From Exiguobacterium alkaliphilum 12/1 (lineage in GTDB: Bacteria > Bacillota > Bacilli > Exiguobacteriales > Exiguobacteriaceae): DNA of 50,269 nucleotides. Every line of letters begins with the position of its first letter. The stretch's first letter is position 1. The notes below the pieces were generated by a model. The model worked only from the letters and a program-made list of their open reading frames with translations. It ran no database searches and was not told the origin of the DNA. The stretch covers positions 1-50,269 of the forward strand of contig NZ_JJMW01000062.1 in NCBI RefSeq assembly GCF_000714435.1, read 5' to 3'. This document shows positions 17,046 through 25,389 of the stretch, piece by piece. The position numbers and the translations under genes were made by a program.

Positions 17046-17734
17046 CCGATTTCTTTAACGAAGTACGCCAGCTCGCCGACGTCACCTCGCGCCTCACCGT
17101 GCTCGAGGCGGCCGCGGCGATCTTCCTCAGTTTCATCTTGACGCTTTGCATCGCCTATTTGTATAAACGGACCCATACTGGCGCCCGTTACTCGCAGTCG
17201 TTCGTCCAGACGATTATCATCATGGGCGTCACCGTGTCGGTCATCATGATCGTCATCGGCAACAACGTCGCCGTCGCCTTCGGTCTCGTCGGGGCGTTCT
17301 CAATCATCCGTTTCCGGAGCGCGATGAGCGACCCGAAAGACATCGCCTTCATCTTCTTCGGCATGGCGGCCGGCATCTCGTGCGGCCTCGGCTTCTACAT
17401 ACTCGCCATCCTGTTCACCGTGTCGCTGTCGGTCATCATCCTCCTGTTGTACACGTTCGACTTCGGTCGCGGCGGCTCGGACAAGAAGCGGTTGTCGATC
17501 ACGGTGCCGGAGAATCTGCATGACGAGACGGCGTTTGACGGGGTGCTGTCGGCGCACTACAAATATTATGCGCTCCGCTCGGTCGAGACGACGAACCTCG
17601 GCACGATGATCCAGCTCGTCTATATCGTCCAAAACAAGGACGGTGTCAAAGACAAACAGATCATCGATGAGCTCCGTAAGATGAACGGCAACTTGAAAGT
17701 GTCCGTCAACTATTTGAATACGGAAATCTTTTGA
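17042..17734 (+). CDS. DUF4956 membrane protein
   Basis: 230 residues. At least four membrane segments lie in the first 150 (AAAIFLSFILTLCIAYLY; TIIIMGVTVSVIMIVIG; a VAVAFGLVGAFSIIRFRSA segment; a run around LGFYILAILFTVSLSVIILL). The conserved IIRFRSAMSDPKDIAFIF lies between segments, and the last 80 residues are a soluble domain (ITVPENLHDE; RKMNGNLKVSVNYL). This matches the DUF4956 family, which repeatedly accompanies VTC-domain and CotH genes. It could anchor the VTC protein or pass its product across the membrane, but that is inference. It overlaps the VTC gene by 4 bases and is followed by a strong terminator, so the operon has two genes. Confidence 0.85.
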   Translation: MTDFFNEVRQLADVTSRLTVLEAAAAIFLSFILTLCIAYLYKRTHTGARYSQSFVQTIIIMGVTVSVIMIVIGNNVAVAFGLVGAFSIIRFRSAMSDPKDIAFIFFGMAAGISCGLGFYILAILFTVSLSVIILLLYTFDFGRGGSDKKRLSITVPENLHDETAFDGVLSAHYKYYALRSVETTNLGTMIQLVYIVQNKDGVKDKQIIDELRKMNGNLKVSVNYLNTEIF

Positions 17735-17740
17735 GACGCT

Positions 17741-17768
17741 ACTCTCTCCAGTACACTTGGAGGGAGTA
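17741..17768 (+). terminator. Terminator of the VTC-DUF4956 operon
   Basis: ACTCTCTCC and GGAGGGAGT pair around AGTACACTT with a following ATTTTTG and a further T-run. Confidence 0.85.
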
Positions 17769-17918
17769 TTTTTGTGTCTTTTTTTCAAAAACGCTTTACC
17801 TTTATAAGGAAAAATTAAAATACCGAGAAGGAAATCTCGCTATACTAGTTCAAGGGACGGCGAAGTGATGTCGTCACGCTTTTTAATGAATATCATTTAC
17901 AGAAAGTAGGAGACCTTT

Positions 17919-19241
17919 ATGAAGTTTCATGAATACATGCGATCAAACACAAAAATCGCGCTCATTCTTATGACCGTGTTCGTCTCTTTAGAACTGTTGT
18001 TCCGAAGGGAAGGTGTCGCGACCGTCCTCCGTGATTACGGGATTGGATGGTCGGTCATTTTGCTGTCTTTTATGTATTTTATTCTTGGTTATGTGATTGC
18101 GATGCTTTACAACGCACCGTCATTACTTTTCCGAAAACGCTATCGCCGAAAGGTCGAGAAGAAAGCGATGTTGGCGAAACAGACACGCGTGACGAAACGG
18201 ACCGAGCATTATATCGAGTTGGTGCAACCGAAATTCCGCGCGCTCGCATGGAACCATGATTACGCCATCCACTCCTTGGCCGCAGGACCGTCTGTCGAAT
18301 GGACGAACGAGGAGGCAGCCGCCACTTTGACGAATCTGTCCCCTCGCCTAACGACGCTTCGACAAGATTACTTGAACGAAGATCATGTGCGTCAACAAAA
18401 AGAAGTATTCGATCGTTACGGTCGTCTTCTCGACAGTGGCATGATTGACGTCGAACGGCTCAACGCGTTCCTCGGACAATCCGAATTGCCAAAACATGTG
18501 AGGCAGGCGTTGATTCATCCGTTCCCGCTCGTCGACACGCTTGAAGCGATGAAGGCGAGAAGTTACGAAATCAACGGGCGCCATCTTGCCCTCTCTGCCG
18601 GTATCGAAGGTGAACAGATTGTGATGCAAGAGCTCGAAAAGTATGCGGACAGCTATACGACGTTGTACGGCAATCGCATCGCCTATGACGCGCATCACAC
18701 AGTCGAGAGTGACGCCCTCGTCTTCTCAGAACAGGGAATCTTCACAATCGAAGTCAAAAACATCAAAGCCAAAGGCGACCAGTTCATTAAAATCTCCAAG
18801 GACGGGGTCTGGTATGCTCGACGTGGCCTATCCGAAGATTGGCAAGTGGATGAACAGTCCTCGAAAATCTTTGATCAGATGAACCGCCAAGTATATGGTT
18901 CCCAAAAGTTCATCTCTGATCAAACCGGCGAGCGACTTACCGTCCATCCGGTCGTCGTGATTGCGAACGCCAACGCGAAAATCGAGAATGAGACGGATTG
19001 GGTCGTCATTCGACCGAACCAGCTATATACGGTGATTTCTCGTGGCAAGGATCAACTCTCGCAAGAAACGTGCGAGTCATTACGCGATTTGTTCAAAGCA
19101 CATAATTTAGGTCAAAAAGCGTTCAAACATTTGGATTATACGAAGGAATACGATCAGATCCTCCAGAACACGCTATTTATCCATCACGTCACGACATCTC
19201 TGCTGATTTTATTGTCGACTTATAATGAGATGGAGAAATGA
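17919..19241 (+). CDS. Membrane protein with NERD (nuclease-related) domain
   Basis: 440 residues. Two membrane segments lie near the start (IALILMTVFVSLELLF; VILLSFMYFILGYVIAMLY), then a basic, coiled-coil-like stretch (RKRYRRKVEKKAMLAKQTR). The NERD domain covers about 225-345: GIEGEQIVMQELEKY, an Asp in SDALVFSEQGIFTIEVKN with the E-x-K pair of restriction-endonuclease-like folds, and a Q residue further on (DQMNRQVYGSQ). A hydrophobic C-terminal run (HHVTTSLLILLSTY) follows. NERD proteins are predicted DNA-processing or defence-linked nucleases of unclear role. TAGGAG precedes ATG. It is monocistronic between two terminators. Confidence 0.82.
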   Translation: MKFHEYMRSNTKIALILMTVFVSLELLFRREGVATVLRDYGIGWSVILLSFMYFILGYVIAMLYNAPSLLFRKRYRRKVEKKAMLAKQTRVTKRTEHYIELVQPKFRALAWNHDYAIHSLAAGPSVEWTNEEAAATLTNLSPRLTTLRQDYLNEDHVRQQKEVFDRYGRLLDSGMIDVERLNAFLGQSELPKHVRQALIHPFPLVDTLEAMKARSYEINGRHLALSAGIEGEQIVMQELEKYADSYTTLYGNRIAYDAHHTVESDALVFSEQGIFTIEVKNIKAKGDQFIKISKDGVWYARRGLSEDWQVDEQSSKIFDQMNRQVYGSQKFISDQTGERLTVHPVVVIANANAKIENETDWVVIRPNQLYTVISRGKDQLSQETCESLRDLFKAHNLGQKAFKHLDYTKEYDQILQNTLFIHHVTTSLLILLSTYNEMEK

Positions 19242-19247
19242 TGGAAA

Positions 19248-19270
19248 ACTCGGGCCCAATCGGCTCGAGT
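19248..19270 (+). terminator. Terminator of the NERD gene
   Basis: ACTCGGGCC and GGCTCGAGT pair with one mismatch around CAATC, followed by CTTTTTAC. Confidence 0.8.
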
Positions 19271-19414
19271 CTTTTTACTTTGTCTTTCGTCCAAAGAACG
19301 TTTCCCCTCATTTTAAAAAGTAATGCTTTCTTTTTCTATTCCGAACAGTATACTAAAAAATGGCAAGTTTTCTTATTTGTCCCAATCGAATACAGTTGAA
19401 CCGAGGTGCTTTTA

Positions 19415-21649
19415 TTGAAACGACTAATTGGTCTACTTTTTTTCTTCAGCCTGTGTATGACGTCCGCAGCTTTTGCGACAAGCCCGCAACTCGTCACACT
19501 CGTTGAAACGAACGTATACGCCACAACCGAGGAAGTGGATGTGCTCGCGACACTCCCTGCCGGAACGAGTCTCACCGTGCTCGAACGCGGGGCGACCCAC
19601 GCACGAATCCAAAATGGCGAACAGGAAGGATTCGTCCGCGAGTCAGACGTGGCATCGCTCCAATCACGTTATGTGGTTAGCGAGACGTATACGCTCGACG
19701 ACGCCGGCGAACGGGTCGCCTACCTTCCTTATGGGACACAGCTCAACGTGTATGAATCTGATGAAGCGCTCGTCTTGACGACAGAAGGGACTTGGGTGGC
19801 ACGCGACGCGCTCGCCGATTCGATGCCTTCCCTCACGCCAGAGACACGCTTCGTCAAACAGGCCGACGCTGTCTATATGCGCCCTGAGCCAAGTGAGGCA
19901 ATCCGTCAAACCGTGCTCGCGGAGACCGTCGTCGTATACGGTAACGTCAATGGCTACGCCCGCGTCCAAACGGGAGACGCCTATGCCTACATCGCCATGA
20001 ACCAACTCGGCACGTCACCGGTCAAGACCGGCCAGCGCTACGTCCAGTCCGATGCGGCCACTTTCACCGATCTCGGTCAGACGGTGACAGGTTCTGTGAA
20101 AAGCGGACAACTCGTCAGTGTGTATGGCACGCACGGCGCCTTCACACGCCTCTTCACGAAAGGCCAGTTCGTCTATGTCGAGACGAAAGCGCTCGGCACG
20201 TCTAAGCCGACCTACAAGAAGACCGGCCAACGTTATGCGCAAGTGGACGCCCCGCTTTACGGCACAGCGAACCGTAAGACGTCCGTCGGGTCGATTAAAC
20301 GTGGACAGCTCGTCAGTGTGTATGGAACGGATGGCGCCTTCACACGCCTCTTCACGAAAGGCCAGTTCGTCTATGTCGAGACGAGCTTACTCGGCACTGC
20401 CAAACCGACATATCAAAAGACCGGTCAACGTTACCTGACGAAAGAGACACCGGTTTATGAACGTGCTGCCAACTCTAAAGTCGTCACGACGTTCAAACGT
20501 GGGCAACTCGTCAACGTCTACGGGACTGAAGGCGCCTATACGCGCGTCTCCGTGAACGGCTCGTTTTATTTCGTCTTGACGAACGGGACGAGCAAGACGA
20601 AACCGCCGCTCTATGACGCGACGGGCATGCGCTACGTCAAATTCAACGGGATTAGCGTCTATGCGAGCGCCTCGACCCAGTCGCGGGTATCCCGCCTCAA
20701 TCGTGGTCAAGTCGTCGAGACGTTCGGGACGAGCGGCTACTACACACGCGTCCGTGTCGGTGGCCAGTATCGTTTCGTCGCGACCGGGTATCTGTCGCTC
20801 AATAAACCGATTGCAAAACCGAAAGCAGGTACGGTTTTCTATGTCCAACTCGATGGGACGCCTCACTTCTCTACCGATGTCGCTTATGCGCGTCCGGCCG
20901 GGACGTTGAAGCGCGGCACGCGGGTCATCGGCATCCGCTCTATCGATGATGATTTCTGGCAAGTTCGGTTGCCAAATGGCAAAACGACTTACGTATTGAA
21001 CCCTTACATTTCGACGACACAACCAAAGGCCGTACACCACACGAACGTGAATGCCGGGGCACGCTACATGACGACGAAACGGACGCCGTTCTACGCGAAT
21101 CCAAATGACACGTCACCAATCGGCTATTTAGACACGAATCGACGCGTCTACCCACGCTCAAAGAGTGGGGATTCGTATTTGATTCAATACAACTGGCGTC
21201 CGGTGTACGTGAAACTGTCAGATATCCGTGTGAGCGTCGACCCACTCCTCGCGAAACGCAACAACACGCAGCAAGAACGTTTCGTCGCGGCGGCCGTGAA
21301 TCATCTTGGCACGCCGTATACATGGGGCTCACAGTCCCCGTTAAACGGCGGCTTCGATTGTTCGGGGCTCGTGCATTACGCGGCAAACCAAGCCGGAAAA
21401 GTCGGCGGTCGGACGAACGTCTCCGGCTACTGGAGTAGCAATCACTTTAAAAACAAACGGACCGCCATCACGAGCGGACACCGTGGCGATATCATCTTCT
21501 TCGCCGGCACGTATCGGAACGGACCGTCCCATATCGGCATCATGCTTGACAACGAGTTCTTCATTCATGCCGGTGGGGAGACACTGCAAATCAACTCGAT
21601 TTATGATCCTCAGTGGCGGACATATTTCCTCGGGTACAAATCGCTTTAA
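19415..21649 (+). CDS. Secreted NlpC/P60 endopeptidase with SH3-like repeats
   Basis: 744 residues from TTG 19415, which is spaced 7 bases from GAGGTG; an upstream in-frame GTG (19406) overlaps that site and is rejected. A signal peptide (LIGLLFFFSLCMTSAAFA) leads to at least eight SH3-type repeats of about 65-77 residues (motifs RGQLVSVYGTDGAFTRLF, GQFVYVETK). The C-terminal 110 residues are NlpC/P60: C649 in FDCSG, H706 in SHIGI and H718 in FIHAGG form the catalytic set. It should cut peptide stems of peptidoglycan (gamma-D-Glu-meso-DAP type bonds in this family), with the SH3 repeats binding the wall. Two adjacent repeats are almost identical in DNA. It is monocistronic. Confidence 0.9.
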   Translation: MKRLIGLLFFFSLCMTSAAFATSPQLVTLVETNVYATTEEVDVLATLPAGTSLTVLERGATHARIQNGEQEGFVRESDVASLQSRYVVSETYTLDDAGERVAYLPYGTQLNVYESDEALVLTTEGTWVARDALADSMPSLTPETRFVKQADAVYMRPEPSEAIRQTVLAETVVVYGNVNGYARVQTGDAYAYIAMNQLGTSPVKTGQRYVQSDAATFTDLGQTVTGSVKSGQLVSVYGTHGAFTRLFTKGQFVYVETKALGTSKPTYKKTGQRYAQVDAPLYGTANRKTSVGSIKRGQLVSVYGTDGAFTRLFTKGQFVYVETSLLGTAKPTYQKTGQRYLTKETPVYERAANSKVVTTFKRGQLVNVYGTEGAYTRVSVNGSFYFVLTNGTSKTKPPLYDATGMRYVKFNGISVYASASTQSRVSRLNRGQVVETFGTSGYYTRVRVGGQYRFVATGYLSLNKPIAKPKAGTVFYVQLDGTPHFSTDVAYARPAGTLKRGTRVIGIRSIDDDFWQVRLPNGKTTYVLNPYISTTQPKAVHHTNVNAGARYMTTKRTPFYANPNDTSPIGYLDTNRRVYPRSKSGDSYLIQYNWRPVYVKLSDIRVSVDPLLAKRNNTQQERFVAAAVNHLGTPYTWGSQSPLNGGFDCSGLVHYAANQAGKVGGRTNVSGYWSSNHFKNKRTAITSGHRGDIIFFAGTYRNGPSHIGIMLDNEFFIHAGGETLQINSIYDPQWRTYFLGYKSL
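20111..20384 (+). repeat. Near-identical direct repeat inside the NlpC/P60 gene
   Basis: A 76-base stretch at 20111-20186 recurs at 20309-20384 with 3 differences, 198 bases (66 codons) apart. Other SH3 repeats in the gene are far more diverged, so this copy is recent or kept alike by gene conversion. Confidence 0.8.
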
Positions 21650-21652
21650 CTC

Positions 21653-21690
21653 AAAGAATCCCGATGCATCGAAATGTATCGGGATTCTTT
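21653..21690. terminator. Bidirectional terminator
   Basis: AAAGAATCCCGATGCAT and ATGTATCGGGATTCTTT arms pair almost perfectly around CGAA, with T-rich flanks on both strands. It lies between converging genes and serves both. Confidence 0.85.
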
Positions 21691-21691
21691 A

Positions 21692-22729
21692 CTATTCGTA
21701 CCAATTGTAGCGATCTGCTTCGAATGTATAGGTTGTTTGTTTGGGATTATAAGGAACAACAACATATTCTGCTATTTTTTCCGAATCGAATTTCTCATAG
21801 GCCATTCCAAATGGCTTGAAAACTAACGTCTCGCTACCGTAGGCCAAAAGTGGAATAGTTCGAATTATTTCACGCTTCCCAGTAAGATTTCCATCAGGCT
21901 TCATTCGTTTAAATGCATAACGAACATAAGGACTTCCGTTTGATTTAAATGTTGTTCCTTCTTCAAGATAGTAAAGCATCCCTTGATGAATCGTATAGTG
22001 TTGATGACCTTGTTTCCATGTCGTAATGACATCCTTTTGTTGACCATCTAATGATACTCGGACTAGTTGAACTTGATTTTTATTTCTGGGATTAATTCTC
22101 GTATAAAAAACAAAACCTGGAGCCACATCGATATCTTGTATTTCTCGGTCAACTGTAATCATGCGTTTCCCTTTACCGTCAATTCCAATTCTATATAATC
22201 GATTCGTGTTGGCCTCATCAGAGAAGTAAACGCTGTTTCCATGGACTTTATACGCATAATATCTATTAGTGTACTGAATTCGATTTTTTCCAGAAGCATC
22301 AACTGATTCTAGTGGATACCCTCCTTTTTGAGCGGCATATGAATAAAAGACACGATTTTTCTTTGCATCAAGTAGTTCAAAGCCATACCCTTTGACTGAA
22401 GGTGTTATTTTTCTTAGATTCTTGCCATTCGTTTGGATGGTGTAAAGATTTGTTGCATTCATAGATGAGTAATAGAGTCGTTGCCCGTCCGGATTAGATA
22501 ACATTTTTTCGCATCCATCTTTTAGAGCGTCTCCAATTTTCTTTATTGAATTACCACTTCCATCTTGTAAGTAAATCGAAAAGTTGGGGCGCGAAAATTC
22601 TTGCTTACACCCGTACATCCTCACGTCTTTCACATGGGGTATTTTTGATTCAGCTGCTCTCACGTCTGATGCATCCATAGTCATCCACGTCAATAACAGG
22701 AATGACACAATGTATATCATCCGTTTCAT
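21692..22729 (-). CDS. Secreted DUF5050-like, beta-propeller-like protein
   Basis: 345 residues with a signal peptide (MIYIVSFLLLTWMTMD, cleavage near VRAAES). About six repeats carry the pattern of a bladed propeller: RLYYSSMNATNLYTIQTNGK, RVFYSYAAQKGG, SVYFSDEANTNRLYRIGIDG, FVFYTRINPRNKNQVQLVRV and MLYYLEEGT. Each blade pairs an aromatic strand with an xIxxDGxxx turn, as in DUF5050 proteins. No enzyme motif is seen. GGAG precedes ATG by 8 bases. The gene is clearly more AT-rich than its neighbours, which may reflect horizontal acquisition. Function unknown; a surface-binding role is possible. Confidence 0.65.
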   Translation of the reverse strand: MKRMIYIVSFLLLTWMTMDASDVRAAESKIPHVKDVRMYGCKQEFSRPNFSIYLQDGSGNSIKKIGDALKDGCEKMLSNPDGQRLYYSSMNATNLYTIQTNGKNLRKITPSVKGYGFELLDAKKNRVFYSYAAQKGGYPLESVDASGKNRIQYTNRYYAYKVHGNSVYFSDEANTNRLYRIGIDGKGKRMITVDREIQDIDVAPGFVFYTRINPRNKNQVQLVRVSLDGQQKDVITTWKQGHQHYTIHQGMLYYLEEGTTFKSNGSPYVRYAFKRMKPDGNLTGKREIIRTIPLLAYGSETLVFKPFGMAYEKFDSEKIAEYVVVPYNPKQTTYTFEADRYNWYE

Positions 22730-22909
22730 AATGATTACTCCATTCTATATTTTTTTTAATTTATCATGTTAATCATATCAAAAAGCAATTTACCCCCTAG
22801 ATATTTATTACCAAAAAAAGTAAATCGTTTTTTCAGGTTAATCTCCTTTATAGTTTCAATTCATACCTATTCACTTGAAAACAAAGGAACGCTAACTCTT
22901 GAATCGGTC

Positions 22910-22938
22910 TTGACAATCTGTCTTTCACTCGGTAAAGT
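22910..22938 (+). promoter_or_regulatory. Promoter of the trpEG T-box transcript
   Basis: TTGACA (22910-22915) and TAAAGT (22933-22938) are exactly 17 bases apart, a strong sigma-A type promoter. Transcription would begin about 22945, at the foot of the T-box leader. Confidence 0.75.
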
Positions 22939-22944
22939 GGCGAT

Positions 22945-23220
22945 AACATCATACGAACTCGCGATGAGAAAGAAGAGTAGCGCGAAGGGACGTCTCCAGA
23001 AAGCCGGTGGTCGATGCGAACCGGTGACGTGTCTTGCGTGAATGGGCTTTTGAGCGTTCAGACCGATATGTAGGCTCTGACGGGTCCTCCCGTTACCGAG
23101 GACAGCGAATGATTGTTCGCGATGAGTGGGGAGATATGTCGTCTCTCAACGAAGGTGGCAACACGGGGAATCTCCTCGTCCTTCATGTCCGTTTGGGCAT
23201 GTCGGGCGGGGAGTATTTTT
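22945..23220 (+). ncRNA. T-box riboswitch, tryptophan specific
   Basis: The leader has the conserved T-box AAGGTGGCAACACGG (about 23152-23166), a stem I S-turn AGTA (about 22976) facing GAA followed by the specifier codon TGG (23043-23045), and a terminator with arms at 23172-23190 and 23195-23213, then TATTTTTTTA. Uncharged tRNA-Trp would pair with UGG and with the T-box bulge, favouring the antiterminator and allowing transcription of trpE and trpG. The exact 5' end and inner stems were not folded. Confidence 0.88.
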
Positions 23221-23242
23221 TTATTTTAAGGAGGTCAATCTT

Positions 23243-24574
23243 ATGGAACAACGAATCATCAACGGCGACGAACTGACACCGGTGGCCATCTTCCACCGTC
23301 TAAAAGGTGAACGAAAAGTATTGCTCGAAAGCCGCGCCGAAGGCAAGCACGGCCGCTACTCGATTGTCGCAGCGAATCCGGTCGAGACGCTTCGTGTCGA
23401 CGGGACGAGCATTTCGGACGCGAACGGAACGATTGAGACGGCCGATCCGCTCGCCCACTTGTCCACGCTGATCACCCGTGACGTCCCGGACGCCCCGTAC
23501 CCGTTCATCGGCGGCGCCATCGGGTATATCGGTTACGACATGCAACGCGTCTACGAACCGATCCCGAACACGCCGAGTGAGACGCGCGGCTTGCCTGACG
23601 CGTTGTTCCAGCGTTACGAGACGGTCGTCTTGTATGACCACCTCGAGGAACAGGTCATCTTGATCGACACTGGCGACACGGACGCGACGGAACGGCTCGA
23701 CGAGATTCAGCGTCAACTCGAGACGGCGCAGACGCACTCGCTCGAACCGGTCGTCCGGACAAGCGAGCGCATCTTGACCGAAAAAAACGAATTCATCGAA
23801 CGCGTCTTGAAGGCGAAAGAGGCGATTCTCGCCGGCGAGGTGTTCCAACTCGTCTTGTCGCAACGAATCGACGCGACGTTCACCGGCGACCCGTTCCACT
23901 TTTACCGGACGCTCCGGAAACAGAACCCGAGCCCGTACTTGTTCTATATCGACCTCGGGGAAGCGATCGTCCTCGGCGCCTCCCCGGAGAGCCTCGTCCA
24001 AGTGAGCGGGAGCCGGGTGACGACGAACCCGATCGCCGGCACTCGCCCGCGCGGCAAGACGGTCGAGGAAGACATCCGTCACGGCGAGTCGCTCCTCGCT
24101 GATGAGAAAGAACTCGCCGAGCACCGGATGCTCCTTGACCTCGGGCGAAACGATATCGGCCGCGTCGCCAAGGTCGGTACGGTGACGATCCTGAAACAGA
24201 TCGAGCTCGAACGGTTCAAAAACGTCATGCACCTCGTCTCCGAGGTCGAAGGCGAGCTGCGGGACGACTTGAATCCGATTGACGCTTTGCGCGCCTGTCT
24301 TCCGGCCGGCACCGTGTCCGGGGCGCCGAAGATTCGGGCGATGCAGCTCATCGACGAGCTCGAGACGGTGAAACGCGAAGTGTACGCCGGGGCGGTCGGG
24401 TATCTCGATGTCCGCGGCGGCTTCGACTTCGCTCTCGCCATCCGGACGATGGTCGTGCAAGGCGATACGGCCCACGTCCAAGCCGGCGCCGGGATCGTCT
24501 ATGACTCCGACCCCGTGTCGGAATATGAAGAGACGCTGCATAAAGCCAAATCCCTTTTGGAGGTGTTCGCATGA
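23243..24574 (+). CDS. trpE: Anthranilate synthase component I
   Basis: 443 residues starting at ATG after AAGGAGGTCAATCTT; an apparent longer frame upstream is part of the leader. TrpE converts chorismate and ammonia or glutamine-derived ammonia to anthranilate, the first step of tryptophan synthesis. The chorismate-binding signature is complete: GEVFQLVLSQR, PSPYLFYIDL, LGASPESLV, NPIAGTRPRG, DLGRNDIGR, HLVSEVEG, LPAGTVSGAPK and YAGAVGYLD. N-terminal LLESRAEGKHGRYSIVA matches the tryptophan feedback site region (LLES type). The last 4 bases overlap trpG. The protein is slightly shorter than many TrpE proteins (about 460-520). PabB is an alternative, but the tryptophan T-box upstream settles the role. 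Confidence 0.93.
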   Translation: MEQRIINGDELTPVAIFHRLKGERKVLLESRAEGKHGRYSIVAANPVETLRVDGTSISDANGTIETADPLAHLSTLITRDVPDAPYPFIGGAIGYIGYDMQRVYEPIPNTPSETRGLPDALFQRYETVVLYDHLEEQVILIDTGDTDATERLDEIQRQLETAQTHSLEPVVRTSERILTEKNEFIERVLKAKEAILAGEVFQLVLSQRIDATFTGDPFHFYRTLRKQNPSPYLFYIDLGEAIVLGASPESLVQVSGSRVTTNPIAGTRPRGKTVEEDIRHGESLLADEKELAEHRMLLDLGRNDIGRVAKVGTVTILKQIELERFKNVMHLVSEVEGELRDDLNPIDALRACLPAGTVSGAPKIRAMQLIDELETVKREVYAGAVGYLDVRGGFDFALAIRTMVVQGDTAHVQAGAGIVYDSDPVSEYEETLHKAKSLLEVFA

Positions 24575-25146
24575 TTTTACTCATCGACAACTACGACTCG
24601 TTCACGTATAACGTCTATCAAGACGTCGCCCGGTTCAGTGACGTCATCGTCGTCCGAAACGACGAACTCTCGGTCGAGGCGATTCGTGACCTCAATCCAT
24701 CCGGCATCATCATCTCCCCTGGCCCCGGTGGCCCACAGGACGCCGGCGTCTCGCTCGACGTCGTCCGGGAGCTCTCCGGCGTGATGCCGATACTCGGTAT
24801 CTGTCTCGGTCACCAAGTCATCGCCGAGGCGTTCGGTGGGACGGTCGGCCGAGCAAATCAAGTCATGCATGGGAAAACGTCACGCATTTTGACGACCCCG
24901 TCCGTCTTATTCGATGGCGAGCCGCTCGATGTCATGCGCTATCACTCACTCGTCGTTCAAGCGACGGATCTCATCGTGACCGCTCGCACGGAAGACGGTG
25001 TCATCATGGCACTCGAGCATCCCGAGCATCCGACATACGGCGTCCAGTTCCACCCTGAGTCAATCGGGACGCTTGAGGGACGAAATCTGTTCGAGCGGTT
25101 CGTTGCATGTTGCGTGAAAAGTGCGGGGCATGTGTCCCCGGTCTGA
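24571..25146 (+). CDS. trpG: Anthranilate synthase glutamine amidotransferase component
   Basis: 191 residues, class I glutamine amidotransferase that feeds ammonia to TrpE. Motifs: start LLIDNYDSFTYN, oxyanion loop ISPGPGGPQDAG, nucleophile Cys in GICLGHQ and the His-Glu pair in VQFHPESIGT. The ATG overlaps the trpE stop (ATGA), so the subunits are translationally coupled. In many Bacilli one such subunit also serves PabB (amphibolic PabA/TrpG). No further trp genes follow; a terminator closes the operon 22 bases after the stop. Confidence 0.92.
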   Translation: MILLIDNYDSFTYNVYQDVARFSDVIVVRNDELSVEAIRDLNPSGIIISPGPGGPQDAGVSLDVVRELSGVMPILGICLGHQVIAEAFGGTVGRANQVMHGKTSRILTTPSVLFDGEPLDVMRYHSLVVQATDLIVTARTEDGVIMALEHPEHPTYGVQFHPESIGTLEGRNLFERFVACCVKSAGHVSPV

Positions 25147-25167
25147 TTGTGACGATATACATCACTC

Positions 25168-25200
25168 AAGCGTGTCTCCACGAAAATCGGAGATGCGCTT
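25168..25200 (+). terminator. Terminator of the trpEG operon
   Basis: AAGCGTGTCTCC and GGAGATGCGCTT pair with mismatches at two positions around ACGAAAATC; TTTTTT follows. Confidence 0.8.
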
Positions 25201-25247
25201 TTTTACCGTTTCTCAATCATAACCTGAAATATAGCTCACCATTCTCT

Positions 25248-25357
25248 AAACATACTTATTTCTGTTCAAAATGAGTATGTTTATCACGTACATACCATCA
25301 TAAATCGGTTATATTAGAGTTAAACATATTCAAAAATCAATAAAATGACTATGTTTA
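25248..25357 (+). repeat. Two 36-bp copies of a palindromic element upstream of the Fic gene
   Basis: Copies at 25248-25283 and 25322-25357 are each 36 bases, begin AAACATA and end TATGTTTA, and share the inner AAAATGA. The ends of each copy are inverted repeats of each other (AAACATA/TATGTTT). A TATATT -10-like hexamer (25310-25315) lies between the copies. This layout suggests a pair of operators flanking the Fic promoter. Confidence 0.6.
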
Positions 25358-25389
25358 ATCAATTTTGAATATAAATGGGGATGAGTACC

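Noticed and set aside
20015..21000. Possible CRISPR-like or intergenic repeats from 20.1 to 20.8 kb
   Set aside because: The repeats are in-frame SH3 domains of the NlpC/P60 protein with protein-level conservation, not spaced palindromic repeats.
23300..24541. 413-codon minus-strand frame opposite trpE
   Set aside because: TrpE has all family motifs on the plus strand. The reverse frame is a codon-bias shadow with no start signal.
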